A stretch of 64,000 bases of DNA from JBCDBW01 sp039182965 (GTDB taxonomy: Bacteria; Verrucomicrobiota; Verrucomicrobiia; Verrucomicrobiales; DEV007). Below, one piece after another: positions 34,495-44,200 of this stretch. A program made the position numbers and the translations under genes. The stretch lies in the NCBI GenBank assembly GCA_039182965.1, contig JBCDBW010000006.1, positions 1-64,000 on the forward strand, written 5' to 3'. Position 1 is the first letter of the stretch. Each line of letters opens with the position of its first letter. The notes beneath the pieces are model-generated. The model was not told the origin of the DNA, did not search any database, and saw only the letters and a program-made list of their open reading frames with translations.

Positions 34495-35565
34495 TTACCG
34501 CACGGGAAGAATGCTGGCCGCATCCATTTCAACTGCCGAATCGAAGGCCCTCTCGCACACCCGTTTGACCAGCTCCCGCGGACGGCCCTCTGACCCCGCG
34601 ACGCCGTCATGGAACTGGAGAGCCCAGCCAATCATGAGCAATCCCCCCAGGCGCAAATCATACAGCGCCTCTTCCCAGCCATAATCGACATCACTCTCAT
34701 GGACGGCCTCAAACCATCCTCGCAGAACATCCAGTTGGTGATCATGCCGCTCTTCCGGCAGTTCGCTTCCTCCCATCAGACGGGCGATATCAAATGCACC
34801 CAGGCTGCGAGCAGCCAGTTGCCAATCGAGAATCAGAACCGACTCAGGTGTTCCCGGGGGCCCGAGCAGAATGTTATCCGCACGAAGATCCGAATGAACC
34901 AGTGTTGCGGGCCGGCGCCCCAGTTCTTCTTCCAGCCATTGACTCTTGCCCCGAAACCTTTCCCCTAACTCTCGAGCAGACGCCTCCAGGGAACCGTCAA
35001 AATGGTCGACAAAGGAATCCCAAAGAGAATCGAATCGACCCCAGAACTCGCGATTTGTCGTTGGCATCCAGGTGAGCTTGGCGAGCGCGTCATTGTCCCA
35101 AAACCGGCCCTGCAACCTGCCGATGAGCCGGGCGATCTCCAGCACCTGGGTCGCGTGGAGTCCCGCGACCTGATCGCACGGAGTGGCGAAGGTCAAATCC
35201 TCCATCACGAGGACATGCGTTGACCCCGTTGCCGCATGATAGCACTGAGGCAAGCGGATCGGAGCCAGAGGCGCAACCTCGCGATAAAAGCGAATCTCTC
35301 TTTCAAAAGCGTGCACTTCGTCGCTGAGATCGCGCAAGGTTCCGGCGCCAAGCTCAAGCTTCACGACAACCGCCGACGGTCCATCCGGTTCCGGATGATC
35401 GTACTCGAGCGAAATATAAGCGACCCTGCTGAGAAAGCCGATGCCCTCCCCGATTTCACGAACCTTGGTTCCCACGACCTTGCAGTTGGTGATGTGGCCT
35501 CCTTGGGCAAGTGCGTGCGTCAGCCACTCGGGCGTGACCTCGTCGATACTGGAAGGTGTGCTCAT
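34495..35565 (-). CDS. Phosphotransferase of the APH/choline-kinase (EcKL-like) superfamily
   Basis: From the ATG at 35565 (MSTPSSIDEV), with AAAGG seven bases upstream, the protein has 356 residues. The fold motifs are clear: VVVKLELGAGT with the ATP-binding Lys, HVLVMEDL hinge, catalytic LVHSDLRADNILL (Brenner-type HxDxxxxN) and metal-binding ILDWQLAARS. The PTPEWL-like start (VTPEWLTHAL) and the ..VMEDL hinge resemble ecdysteroid-kinase-like/DUF1679 proteins rather than drug-resistance kinases. The substrate is unknown. G and C are nearly equal on the + strand here, unlike neighbouring genes, and the gene sits between glmM and a glmM remnant, so acquisition is likely. Confidence 0.88.
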   Translation of the reverse strand: MSTPSSIDEVTPEWLTHALAQGGHITNCKVVGTKVREIGEGIGFLSRVAYISLEYDHPEPDGPSAVVVKLELGAGTLRDLSDEVHAFEREIRFYREVAPLAPIRLPQCYHAATGSTHVLVMEDLTFATPCDQVAGLHATQVLEIARLIGRLQGRFWDNDALAKLTWMPTTNREFWGRFDSLWDSFVDHFDGSLEASARELGERFRGKSQWLEEELGRRPATLVHSDLRADNILLGPPGTPESVLILDWQLAARSLGAFDIARLMGGSELPEERHDHQLDVLRGWFEAVHESDVDYGWEEALYDLRLGGLLMIGWALQFHDGVAGSEGRPRELVKRVCERAFDSAVEMDAASILPVR

Positions 35566-35694
35566 GGAACAGCCTTTCGCACGCGGAAAATAATGCAACT
35601 TGCGATGGAGTGAAGAAAAGCAAAGACCGGGCCATTTTCAAAGCAAGCGGATGCGCCTCGACTGAATAAGAGCCGTGAGCTCGATGACGTCGCC

Positions 35695-35910
35695 GTCAAA
35701 GATGAGCCCCCCGTCGCAGACCTTGCCGCCGCCCAAATCCCCATCGCCGAAACCGAAGCCACCCTCGGCGATCAGGGCCGCACCCTCCTGCGATGTTCCG
35801 GCACCGAACCCCTCATCCGCCCCCTCATCGAAGGCAAAGACGCCGCCTACCTCCAATCCCAGGCCGACGCCATCGCTCAGGCTATCTCCAAACAGATCGG
35901 CGCCGATTGG
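35695..35910 (+). pseudogene. Degenerate second copy of the glmM 3' end
   Basis: The stretch aligns without gaps to the last 216 or so bases of intact glmM (34198-34412), with about 180 of 213 bases matching by hand count and one run of 53 identical bases. It encodes an IAETEATLGDQGRTLL-type GlmM C-terminus but has Cys for Tyr in the phosphate loop (RCSGTEPLIR), no start codon or 5' part, and no stop at the homologous place (TGG for TAG). It is therefore a remnant, not a gene. Confidence 0.85.
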
Positions 35911-35933
35911 GAACAACCCCCCGCCACATCCCA

Positions 35934-36320
35934 TCAGTCCCCGCGCTGCGCCAGTCGCACGATTTCCAACTCCAGACGCTTGATCTCACGCGCCAGCGAA
36001 TGCCGCTGCATTTCCATCCACGCCCAGATCTTCGTCATCATGGTCACGAGCATGAACAATAAAAACCCCGTTGCCCATCCGATCAGCGCTCGCGTGCTCT
36101 CAACATCAGTATTGAAAAACCGGATCGCACACCAAATCGCCAATCCAAACAGGATGATCCCACTCAAATACACATGAATCGTCACCCAGCGCGAACGCCC
36201 ACGAAACGATTCCGCGACCAATTCCAACAGCGACGGCTCATCCGCATACTTCTCCAATAACGCCCGATCCTCGTCATCAAACGCCTCCCGAATCACATCA
36301 TCAATCTCATTCTCTTTCAT
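35934..36320 (-). CDS. Two-TM protein beside an ECF sigma factor (DUF6768-like)
   Basis: This 128-residue protein has an acidic start (KENEIDDVIREAFDDEDRAL), a soluble stretch, two transmembrane helices (HVYLSGIILFGLAIWCAIRFF about 49-70 and LIGWATGFLLFMLVTMMTKI about 78-98), then a basic amphipathic end (LAREIKRLELEIVRLA). This arrangement next to an ECF sigma gene fits the family I know as DUF6768; that naming is from memory. It follows the sigma gene with a 46-base gap and a Shine-Dalgarno CAGGA, so it probably is cotranscribed and may act as a membrane regulator, in the role an anti-sigma factor would have. Confidence 0.75.
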   Translation of the reverse strand: MKENEIDDVIREAFDDEDRALLEKYADEPSLLELVAESFRGRSRWVTIHVYLSGIILFGLAIWCAIRFFNTDVESTRALIGWATGFLLFMLVTMMTKIWAWMEMQRHSLAREIKRLELEIVRLAQRGD

Positions 36321-36366
36321 CTTCCTGAGTCCTTTCTCTGTCTTTCCATCTTCTGATTCAATTCAC

Positions 36367-36942
36367 TCATGATACGGGCTCATCTGCCCCCACAATCGCC
36401 TTCAAATGCTCCCGCGCCCGATACAGCCGCGACTTCACCGTCCCCGCCGGAATACCCTCCACTTCCGCAATCTCCACCACACTCAAACCCGCCTGGTAAT
36501 GCAGCCGAAGGAGCTCCCGCTCCCCTTCCGGCAAGCGCTCCAATCCCTCCCGCAACCGCACCAATGCCCCCGGCTCGCCCCCACCAGCTTCGGCACGCCG
36601 AAGCGCCGCAGCCTCTTCCGATTCTGCCGCTAAACGCCGACGCCTCACCCGCCCGCGCACCCAGTCGCGACTCCGATTGCCCACAATCCGATACGCCCAT
36701 GCCCGGAATCGCGCCGGATCCCGCAACCGCCGGATCCCCCGCGCAATCGCAATCAAGGCCTCTTGCGTCACATCCCGCGCCGCGTCCTCGTCCCCCGTCA
36801 AGCGCACCGCGTACAACCACAATCGCTCCTGCCACCGCCGCAGCAGCGCCTCCAATGCCCCGGCGGACCCCTCCTGGCTCCGTAACACCAGCCACTCGTC
36901 GCCCACATCCTCGAGATCGCGTTTCACAGGTCTTCCCTTCAT
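36367..36942 (-). CDS. ECF-family RNA polymerase sigma factor
   Basis: The 191-residue factor has region 2 with LEALLRRWQERLWLYAVRLT, DARDVTQEALIAIARGI-like DEDAARDVTQEAL and FRAWAYRIVGNRSRDW, a linker rich in Arg, Glu and Ala, and region 4 LPEGERELLRLHYQAGLSVV then EIAEVEGIPAGTVKSRLYRA. It is the first gene of a two-gene unit with the two-TM protein. The coding strand is G-rich, which explains the high Arg/Gly/Ala/Glu content. It is more typical of mainstream ECF factors than the kinase-linked one at 6201. Confidence 0.93.
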   Translation of the reverse strand: MKGRPVKRDLEDVGDEWLVLRSQEGSAGALEALLRRWQERLWLYAVRLTGDEDAARDVTQEALIAIARGIRRLRDPARFRAWAYRIVGNRSRDWVRGRVRRRRLAAESEEAAALRRAEAGGGEPGALVRLREGLERLPEGERELLRLHYQAGLSVVEIAEVEGIPAGTVKSRLYRAREHLKAIVGADEPVS

Positions 36943-37042
36943 TCATTTCTAACCCTAAAGTCGCCTCCCAAAGGAAAAAGGTTCACGAAATGATCAGGGA
37001 ACAACAGGATCTCCCGGACACCACTCGAACCAACCCTCCGCT

Positions 37043-37702
37043 ATGAGTTTCTTTATCACCGGCACCGACACCGAAGTCGGAAAAACATACTTCACCTCCA
37101 ATCTCATCCGTGCCCTCCGGGAAGAAGGACACGATGCCGTCGGCTTCAAACCCATCGCCTGCGGCGACCGCGATGATGCCGCCACCCTAGCCGAAGCGTC
37201 CGGCCTGAACTCCGCTCACGATAGCCCCGACCTCGACCGCCTGAACCCCATTTTCTATCCACCCCCCGTCGCCCCGTTCGCCGCCGCCCAACTCACCAAT
37301 CGCCCCGTCCGCCTCGACGCGGTCCACGCCGCCTACCAATCACTCGCCTCAAAATACGAAATCGTCCTTGTCGAAGGCATCGGCGGTTGGGAAGTCCCCC
37401 TCTCCGAATCCGACACCCTCGCCGACCTCGCACTGGCCCTCCATCTGCCCGTCCTCGTCGTGGTCGCCAATCGCCTCGGCGCCCTCAATCATACTCTCCT
37501 CACCGCACACGCCATCCACGCAAAAGGCCTCACCCTCGCCGGTATCGTCCTTAATCACCTCGAAGACACCCGCGACACCGCCTCCATCTCCAACCCCGAA
37601 ATCCTCCGCCAAACCCTCCCCAATATCCCCATCCTCGCCGAAATCCTCCACGAAGACCCCACCATCGATCCCGCCCCCTTCCTAAATCACCCCCCCACCT
37701 GA
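37043..37702 (+). CDS. bioD: Dethiobiotin synthetase
   Basis: BioD makes dethiobiotin from diaminopelargonate, CO2 and ATP in biotin synthesis. The 219-residue protein has the P-loop at the start (FFITGTDTEVGKTYF, residues 3-17), the Lys of GFKPIACG, VLVEGIGGWEVPL with the substrate-phosphate loop, and VVANRLGALNHTLLT. The usual family loop GAGGWxVPL is here GIGGWEVPL. Other bio genes are not in the window. Confidence 0.95.
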   Translation: MSFFITGTDTEVGKTYFTSNLIRALREEGHDAVGFKPIACGDRDDAATLAEASGLNSAHDSPDLDRLNPIFYPPPVAPFAAAQLTNRPVRLDAVHAAYQSLASKYEIVLVEGIGGWEVPLSESDTLADLALALHLPVLVVVANRLGALNHTLLTAHAIHAKGLTLAGIVLNHLEDTRDTASISNPEILRQTLPNIPILAEILHEDPTIDPAPFLNHPPT

Positions 37703-37720
37703 TCCCCCACCCCTGCCTTC

Positions 37721-37772
37721 ACTTCACCATTCAAAATTCAACCTTCAAAATTCGCGCGTCCGCGCGCGCCCT
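37721..37772 (+). repeat. Heptamer ladder, copy 2 of a dispersed repeat
   Basis: It reads CTTCACC, ATTCAAA, ATTCAAC, CTTCAAA, ATTCGCG and then CGTCCGCG. It is the partner of 29901-29952. Confidence 0.65.
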
Positions 37773-37820
37773 CCTCTCCCAAAAAAACCCTTGCCCCTCC
37801 ACGTAAGCCATGCCAGATTC

Positions 37821-37848
37821 CCCTCCCTCTCAAGGGAGAGCGGGTTGG
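37821..37848. repeat. Inverted element CTCCCT/AGGGAG with GGTTGG tail
   Basis: A 6-bp stem with loop CTCA is followed by GCGGGTTGG. It resembles the element at 29769-29802, and both lie near a heptamer ladder. Confidence 0.5.
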
Positions 37849-37913
37849 CCGGTAGTCAAGACCACCTCCCACCGCTCACCAAATAAGCTCGCCCCGGCGA
37901 GCCCTTCACCGGC

Positions 37914-37941
37914 TTGACACCCTGCACACCGCTTCTAGCGG
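37914..37941 (+). promoter_or_regulatory. Possible promoter of rplU-rpmA
   Basis: A perfect TTGACA is followed after 16 bases by TAGCGG, a poor -10. The -10 ends nine bases before the ATG, so a transcript from here would be leaderless or nearly so. Tentative. Confidence 0.3.
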
Positions 37942-37950
37942 TCCAAACAA

Positions 37951-38268
37951 ATGGCGCACGCAATTTTCAAAACCGGCGGTAAGCAATACCGCGTCACCGA
38001 AGGCGATAAAATCAGCGTCGAAAAAATCGACGCCGAAGTCGGAAAAGATACCACTTTCGAGGAGGTCCTCATGGTATTAGATGACAAGAACGGCACCACC
38101 CTCGGCGACCCCCTCATCGAAGGCGCCAAGGTCACCGCCAAGGTCGTCGAGCAATTCCGCGATAAAAAAGTCATCGCCTTCAAATTCAAACGCCGCAAAG
38201 GACAACACCTCACCAAGGGCCATCGCCGCCACCTGACCCGCCTCGAAATCACCGGCATCTCCGCCTGA
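37951..38268 (+). CDS. rplU: 50S ribosomal protein L21
   Basis: This 105-residue protein begins MAHAIFKTGGKQYRVTEGDK, the L21 signature, with IDAEVGKDTTF and the basic KFKRRKGQHLTKGHRR end that contacts 23S rRNA. It begins the usual rplU-rpmA pair; rpmA follows after 36 bases. Family length and no anomalies. Confidence 0.98.
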   Translation: MAHAIFKTGGKQYRVTEGDKISVEKIDAEVGKDTTFEEVLMVLDDKNGTTLGDPLIEGAKVTAKVVEQFRDKKVIAFKFKRRKGQHLTKGHRRHLTRLEITGISA

Positions 38269-38304
38269 ACAACCACCTGCTACTCGTTACCCGCACCCAG
38301 AACC

Positions 38305-38556
38305 ATGGCTCACAAAAAAGGACAAGGCAGCGTCAAAAACGGTCGCGACTCCAACGCCCAGCGCCTCGGCGTAAAGAAATTCGGGAGCGAAAAAGTCGTC
38401 GCCGGAAACATCATCGTCCGCCAACGCGGCACCAAGTGGCAACCCGGCAAAAACGTCGGTCTCGGCAAAGACTACACGATCTTCGCCCTCATCGATGGGG
38501 TCGTTCGCTTCGACCGCGACGGCCGTCGCGTCAACGTCGACGCCCTCGAGGCGTAA
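38305..38556 (+). CDS. rpmA: 50S ribosomal protein L27
   Basis: The 83-residue protein starts MAHKKGQGSVKNGRDSNAQR then LGVKKFGSE, the diagnostic L27 N-terminus that reaches the peptidyl-transferase centre. There is no N-terminal extension of the Firmicutes type needing cleavage. It ends with the FDRDGRRVNV element. It lies directly after rplU and before trmL, probably one transcript. Confidence 0.98.
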   Translation: MAHKKGQGSVKNGRDSNAQRLGVKKFGSEKVVAGNIIVRQRGTKWQPGKNVGLGKDYTIFALIDGVVRFDRDGRRVNVDALEA

Positions 38557-38658
38557 GCCTTCTTCATCTCTCCGCCGCCAAAACGAATCCATCCTCTCCC
38601 CCGAAGGGCGCCCCATTCCAACTGACACCTGGAAACAGTAAACCGGGAACTACTCGCT

Positions 38659-39147
38659 ATGTTCCACGTCGTCCTCGTCGAACCGGAAATCCCGCCCAAT
38701 ACCGGTAACATTGCCCGACTTTGCCTCTCCACCGCTTCCCGTCTCCACCTCGTTAAACCTCTGGGCTTCTCCCTGCACGAAAAGAGCCTCCGCCGCGCCG
38801 GCCTCGATTACTGGCAGGATGTCGATGTCTCCCTCTGGGACTCCTTCGAAGATCTCTTCACCCACACCCGCCGCTCCGGCACTCCCAGCCAAGCCCCCCC
38901 AAACTTCCATTTCCTCACCACAAAAGCTCAAAAACCATATTGGGACGCCGCCTTCACTGCCGGCGATTACCTTGTTTTCGGCCGGGAAACCAAGGGCCTG
39001 CCCGAATCCCTGTTGGAAACCCACGCCAACTCCCTCCTCACCATTCCCATGCCCGGTGAGCACGCCCGCAGCCTCAATCTCGCCACCGCCGCCGGTATCG
39101 TCCTCTACGAAGCCCTCCGCCAGATCACACTATCCCCACTGAGCTAA
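38659..39147 (+). CDS. trmL: tRNA (cytidine(34)-2'-O)-methyltransferase TrmL
   Basis: TrmL methylates the wobble ribose of certain leucine tRNAs. The 162-residue SPOUT protein has FHVVLVEPEIPPNTGNIARL at the start, LHLVKPLGFSL, LVFGRETKGLP (motif 2) and the knot-forming IPMPGEHARSLNLATAA end (motif 3). It follows rpmA with a 102-base gap. Confidence 0.94.
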   Translation: MFHVVLVEPEIPPNTGNIARLCLSTASRLHLVKPLGFSLHEKSLRRAGLDYWQDVDVSLWDSFEDLFTHTRRSGTPSQAPPNFHFLTTKAQKPYWDAAFTAGDYLVFGRETKGLPESLLETHANSLLTIPMPGEHARSLNLATAAGIVLYEALRQITLSPLS

Positions 39148-39356
39148 CATTGTTCCACGCGGTGGACGCTTCGCTTTGGCTAACCCCGTCTGGTCCGACC
39201 ATCTCTTTTCGCTAACAAAAATAAACATTTACTCATTCATTCCTTGCGCTTTGATAGGAAAAATCTAAGATCATAACCCGGTTTTAGATTTACCCTCTCC
39301 GCCGGCATGTCTCCCAACCCATAAACTGTGAGCCCTCGCGTCGGCTCTGTAGTCCC

Positions 39357-39390
39357 GCCAAGCAAGCAAGCAAACGAACGATCGATCGGA
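39357..39390 (+). repeat. Tetranucleotide ladder upstream of the AP2-like gene
   Basis: The units AAGC (three times, preceded by C), AAAC, GAAC, GATC, GATC drift stepwise one base at a time. The ladder ends about ten bases before the ATG of the basic AP2-like protein. Confidence 0.55.
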
Positions 39391-39399
39391 ACTTTTGAT

Positions 39400-39873
39400 A
39401 TGAAGAAACCCAGACCCAATTACGGCATCAGCAGAATTGATCAGCCGGAAAAAAAGAACCACGGCTTTTACGTCCGCATTACTCACAAAGGCAAAACCAC
39501 CCAAAAGTTCTTCCCCGATAAATCTCTCGGAGGAAAAACGAAAGCCCTCAAAGCCGCCCAAACCTTTCGCAATTCCCTCGTCGCCAAACTCCCCAAAGCG
39601 AAACAAGAAGCCGCTTCCCGTCCCAAACGCAAGGTTTTGAAAAGCGGCGTTGTTGGCGTAACACATGTCGTCAGCCGCGCCAAAGGCCGAAACGAATACG
39701 CCTACTGGCAAGCCGCCTGGAACGACTCACGCGGACGCCGTCGCACCGCCAAATTCTCCATCAGCCGATACGGTAAAAAGAAAGCGCTTGAAATGGCCAT
39801 CAAGGCGCGTAAAGCCGCCGTCAAAGGCGGAGGTAAAAAGAAAAAAACCGCTAAGAAAAAATCGCGGCGTTAA
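39400..39873 (+). CDS. Basic AP2-like DNA-binding protein
   Basis: From the ATG at 39400 (MKKPRPNYG) the protein has 157 residues and a strongly positive charge. Two similar beta-beta-beta-alpha units are seen: GFYVRITHKGKTTQKFFPD followed by a helix with KALKAAQTFRNSL, and GVVGVTHVV..YWQAAWND then RRRTAKFSISRYGKKKALEMAI. The second is very like bacterial AP2/ERF-type domains. The tail is a Lys-rich, histone-like run (GGGKKKKTAKKKSRR). It is probably a nucleoid or regulatory DNA-binding protein. The gene stands alone in an AT-richer region. Confidence 0.8.
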   Translation: MKKPRPNYGISRIDQPEKKNHGFYVRITHKGKTTQKFFPDKSLGGKTKALKAAQTFRNSLVAKLPKAKQEAASRPKRKVLKSGVVGVTHVVSRAKGRNEYAYWQAAWNDSRGRRRTAKFSISRYGKKKALEMAIKARKAAVKGGGKKKKTAKKKSRR

Positions 39874-40068
39874 CCCAATGGGCGCCTCGTTAGGGAGACT
39901 CCTCGCCAAATCCCCGTCCCACCCCTTCAACACAACACCTCACACGAAGACACACCCTCCCCGGCTGAGAATACTCAACTTCTTCCTCCGGCGGGAGAGC
40001 TCCCTCCATCCCTTGGGGCGCTTCTCCCGCCTTTTTTTGGTCCCCTTTTGGGTGTATAGAATACTCCC

Positions 40069-40767
40069 TTGAACCAAGACCACCCGCCACCTGCCGCCTC
40101 TACCACCGCCATCCAGGCCCAGGACGTCCACCAGTCCTTCTCCATCGGCGATCACTCCGTCGATGTCCTCCGCGGCGTCAATCTCACGGTCGCCCCCGGC
40201 GAAAAACTCTTCCTCTGTGGCGCCTCCGGCGCCGGAAAAACCACTCTCCTCTACACCCTCGCCGGCCTCGAACACCCCAAGAGCGGACACATCCTCGTGA
40301 ACGGAACCTCCATCTACGATCGCCCCGGCGCCGCCCTCGCCCGACTTCGTAACCAGCAAATGGGATACGTCTTCCAAAACTACCTCCTCCTCCCCGAACT
40401 GACTGCCCTCGAAAACGTCCGCCTCCCCTCCATGATCCGCAGCAAAACCGGAGACAGCGCCGCCACCGATATCCTCGAACAAGTCGGCCTGGGTCACCGC
40501 CTCCACCACCTTCCCGCCGAACTTTCGGGCGGCGAACAACAACGCACCGCCATCGCCCGCGCCCTCATCAATAACCCCGATATTCTCTTCGCCGATGAAC
40601 CCACCGGCAATCTCGACTCCAAAAACGGCGACGAAATCATGTCCCTCCTCCTGAATCTCGCCGACGAACAAAACAAAACGCTCGTCGTTGTCACCCACGA
40701 CGCCAACCTCGCCCGAACCGGCGACCGCCTCCTCCACATCATCGACGGCCGCATCGAAGAGCAATAA
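40069..40767 (+). CDS. ABC transporter ATP-binding protein, LolD/MacB-like
   Basis: The 232-residue ATPase begins at TTG. It has Walker A GASGAGKTT, the Q-loop in QNYLLLPELTALENV, the signature LSGGEQQRTAIARAL, Walker B ILFADEPTGNLDS and the H-loop VVVTHDANLAR. LLPELTALENV and DEPTGNLD are typical of the LolD/MacB/FtsE group that drives lipoprotein release or extrusion from the inner membrane. No permease gene follows in this window; the partner lies elsewhere. Confidence 0.92.
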   Translation: MNQDHPPPAASTTAIQAQDVHQSFSIGDHSVDVLRGVNLTVAPGEKLFLCGASGAGKTTLLYTLAGLEHPKSGHILVNGTSIYDRPGAALARLRNQQMGYVFQNYLLLPELTALENVRLPSMIRSKTGDSAATDILEQVGLGHRLHHLPAELSGGEQQRTAIARALINNPDILFADEPTGNLDSKNGDEIMSLLLNLADEQNKTLVVVTHDANLARTGDRLLHIIDGRIEEQ

Positions 40768-41221
40768 ACTCGCTGCCACCCCTCCGCCCCAAAGCCTCAC
40801 TCTCTACCTCGCCCGCGAAAAAAGGCAGCCTCCCACGGGTCGACCTCTCCCAACGCGACTTGAAACTCGCCGCGCACAACGGCCCCCGACCACCGCGCCC
40901 TTGTCCCAACATCCTTTCGAATCCAGATTGTCCTCCGAAACGGTTGCACACCGCTCCCCCCCTTTCTCACCGCCTGTCCACCAACAATGCCAGCCCATCA
41001 CCCACATCCGTCCCTGCCGCTGTCCAGCGCCTCCCCTTTCACAGGATGCCATCGGCACAAATGTTGCTGCTTTAAAAGCTCGGCCACGCTTTCAAAGCCT
41101 CATTCCGCTAGATCGGCACCCAATTCCTCACTCAGCCGCCGCTAGACCCGAAATACGCTTCCCGTAAGCCTCATTCTTCGACCTTCCATCCCCTTCCTTC
41201 CCAGCCGTCCCCAAAAGCGCC
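40768..41221. other. Gene-free gap
   Basis: There are 454 bases of C-rich DNA. I see no credible gene, repeat or terminator. Several frames stay open by chance because of the skewed composition. Confidence 0.5.
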
Positions 41222-44200
41222 ATGTTCAGAAACCTTAAGATCGGCACCCAAATCGGCTTTGGCATCGCGCTCATCCTCGTGGTCTCCGCCCTCGTGGCCA
41301 CTTTCGCCATCTCCGGACTCAAAAAAAGCACGGCCAACTACACGGAATACCGCTCCCTCGCCATCGAAAGCGTCCGCTCCGGCCGCGTCCAAGCCAATAT
41401 GCTCGCCGCCGCAAACGCCGCCCAAAAATTTCTCAACGATCGCGAAGAAGACTTCGCCCTCCAATTCGCCGAACGATACGCCCTCGCCCTCGACTTCGCC
41501 CTCGATCAACAAGCCCTCTTGCAAGACTCCAAACGCGTCGAAATGAGCCGCCAGCTCGTCGGGAGCCTGGAAGAATACGGCCGCCAAACCCAAAACGCCT
41601 TCAATCTCATGCGCCGGCGGGACGCCATCGTCGAACAACTCCTCGCGCCCCAAGGCTCTCGCATGCAGCAAAACCTCACCGATCTCATCGCAGCCGCCCA
41701 AGACGAAGACGACTTCGACCTCGTCTACCTCACCGGGCGGGTCATGGAACACGTCATGCGCGGGCGCTTCCATCTCCTTCGCTACCTCGACGAAAGTGAA
41801 ATCGCCGATGCCCTCCAAGTCAGAGAAGAAATCGATAGCCGCATACAAGAATCCTACGACCAGCTCGTCATCGCCGCCAATGATCCCGCTTCCAAGAGCT
41901 ACCTTAAGGACTTCTCCAATGCCCGCACCATTTTCCTCAAAGCCTTCGACGAACTCACCACTCTTATCGACACCCAAAACAACCTCATCGTCGGTGAACT
42001 GCAGCCCCTCGAAACCTCCATCGCCGATACCGCCGAACGTATCAAACTCTCCCTCAGAGACGACCAAGCCGAACTCGGTCCCCAACTCGCCGCCGACAAC
42101 ACCGAAACCGTCCGCAACGTCATCGCCGGATCCATCCTCGGCGCCGTCCTCGTCATCATTATCGCCGGCTCCGTCGTCCGCGCCATCTCCCGTCCCGTCT
42201 CCAATCTCGTCAAAACCATCGATGAGGTGAACTCCAGTGGCGATCTCGCCACCCGCCTTCCCATCCACGGCGATAACGAAATCGGCGCCGTGGCCGGCAC
42301 ACTCAATCGATTCCTCGGCAGCCTCGAAAACAAGGCCCGCAGCGCCCAGGACGTCGCCGCCGGTAAACTCAACACCCAAGTCGAACTCCTCTCTCGGAAC
42401 GATACCATGGGCCGCGCCCTCAGAGACATGATTGGCACCCTCAAAGAAAACGAAGAGGAAATCAGTACTCGCGAATGGCTCCACGCCGGACAGGAAAAAC
42501 TCAACGACGAAATGCGCGGTGTTCTCGATCACAGAGAACTCGTCTCCCGCATCCTGAACACACTCGCACGACACCTCAATGCCCAACAAGGCGCCTTCTT
42601 CCTTTTCGAAGAACCCTCTCAGTCCCTCCACTTCGCACAAGGCTTCGCCCTGAATGACCAAAAAACGACCCGCACCACCTTCAAAATCGGCGAAGGCATG
42701 ATCGGCCAAGCCGCCGAAGACAAACAACCCATCGTCGTCGATCACATCCCCGAAAAATTCTACCAAATCGCCTCCTCCCTCGGAGAAACCCCGCCCGCCT
42801 GCCTCGTCTCCTTCCCCCTCTGCTACAATAATCTCGTCCTCGGCGTCATCGAACTCGCCTCCGTCGAACCCTTCACCGAAACAAAACTCGAGTTCTTCCG
42901 CGCCGTCCAGGAAAGCATCTGCATCGCCCTCATCGCCGCCCAAAGCCAGGACGAACTCAAAAGCCTCCTCGAACAAACCCAAACCCAAGCCATCGAACTC
43001 GCCGATGCCCAAAAAACCGCCGATGCCGCCAGCAAAGCAAAAAGCGATTTCCTCTCCAACATGAGCCACGAACTCCGCACGCCCCTCAACGGCGTCCTCG
43101 GATACGTCCAAGTCCTCCAACGGGATCAATCCCTCGGTCCCCGCCAAAAAGAAAGCCTCGAAGCCATCAACAATTGCGGCGCCCACCTCCTCAACCTCAT
43201 CAATAACATCCTCGATCTATCCAAGATCGAAGCCGGCAAACTGGAACTCGCCCCCAAACCCACCGACTTGAACCAACTCATCCAAGGCGTCCGCGATATC
43301 GTCAAACCCCGCGCCGAAAGCAAAGGCCTCCACTTTCGAATCAAATCCTCACCCGAGGTCCCCCGCGGGGTCGTCACCGACCCCATCAAACTTCGTCAGG
43401 TGCTCATCAACCTCCTCGGCAACTCCATCAAATTCACCACCGCCGGCTCCATCACCCTCACCGTCTTCCGCCACGATCAAGAATCGCTCCGCTTCGACGT
43501 GGAAGATACCGGCATGGGCATCAGTGCCGCCGAACTCTCCCACATCTTCGAACCATTCAAGCAAGCCGATGGCGGCGAAAACGAAGGCGGGACAGGCCTC
43601 GGCCTCTCCATCAGTCGCCGCATCGCCGAAGCCCTCGGCGGCTCCCTCTCCGCCTCCAGCGAGGTCGGCGAAGGTTCCTGTTTCTCCCTTACTCTTCCCC
43701 TCGAGGAAGCCGAAAATTTCAAAGGCTCCGACTTCACTATCGCCACGCCCGAATCCCACGCATCCTTCTGCCTCCCGCCGGGCGAAAAACGCTCCGTCCT
43801 CATCGCCGATGATCGCGAAACCAATCGTGATATACTCAATCAAATTCTCGCCGACGCCGGCTTCGATACCGTCGTCACCACCGATGGTGATGAAGCCCTC
43901 GAAGCCATCCGCAAACGCCCCTTCGATGTCTTTCTCTGCGATATCCGCATGCCCCGAATGGATGGCCTCCAAGTCATCAAACAAATCCGGCAGGACAACC
44001 AGCTGAAGCATACCATCGTCCTCGCCGTTACCGCCGATGTCTTTCCCGAATTCCGCGAAAGAGCCCTCGCCGCCGGCTTCGATGACCTTATCATGAAACC
44101 CCTCCGCGTCTCCGAACTCGCGCAAAAACTGAGCAAGTTCCTGAAAGTCGAGTTCGTCACCTTCAACCTCAGCCCCAACAGCGCTCCCACCCCGGGAAAC

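Noticed and set aside
34495..35565. Antibiotic-resistance aminoglycoside phosphotransferase
   Set aside because: Catalytic motifs are of the superfamily, but the start and hinge fit EcKL-like kinases of unknown substrate.
40688..41167. 159-residue + strand frame after the ABC ATPase
   Set aside because: Starts inside the ATPase gene and is Pro/Ser/Thr low complexity.
41171..43186. 671-residue frame antisense to the hybrid kinase
   Set aside because: Same cause; Gly/Glu/Asp/Phe repeats only.
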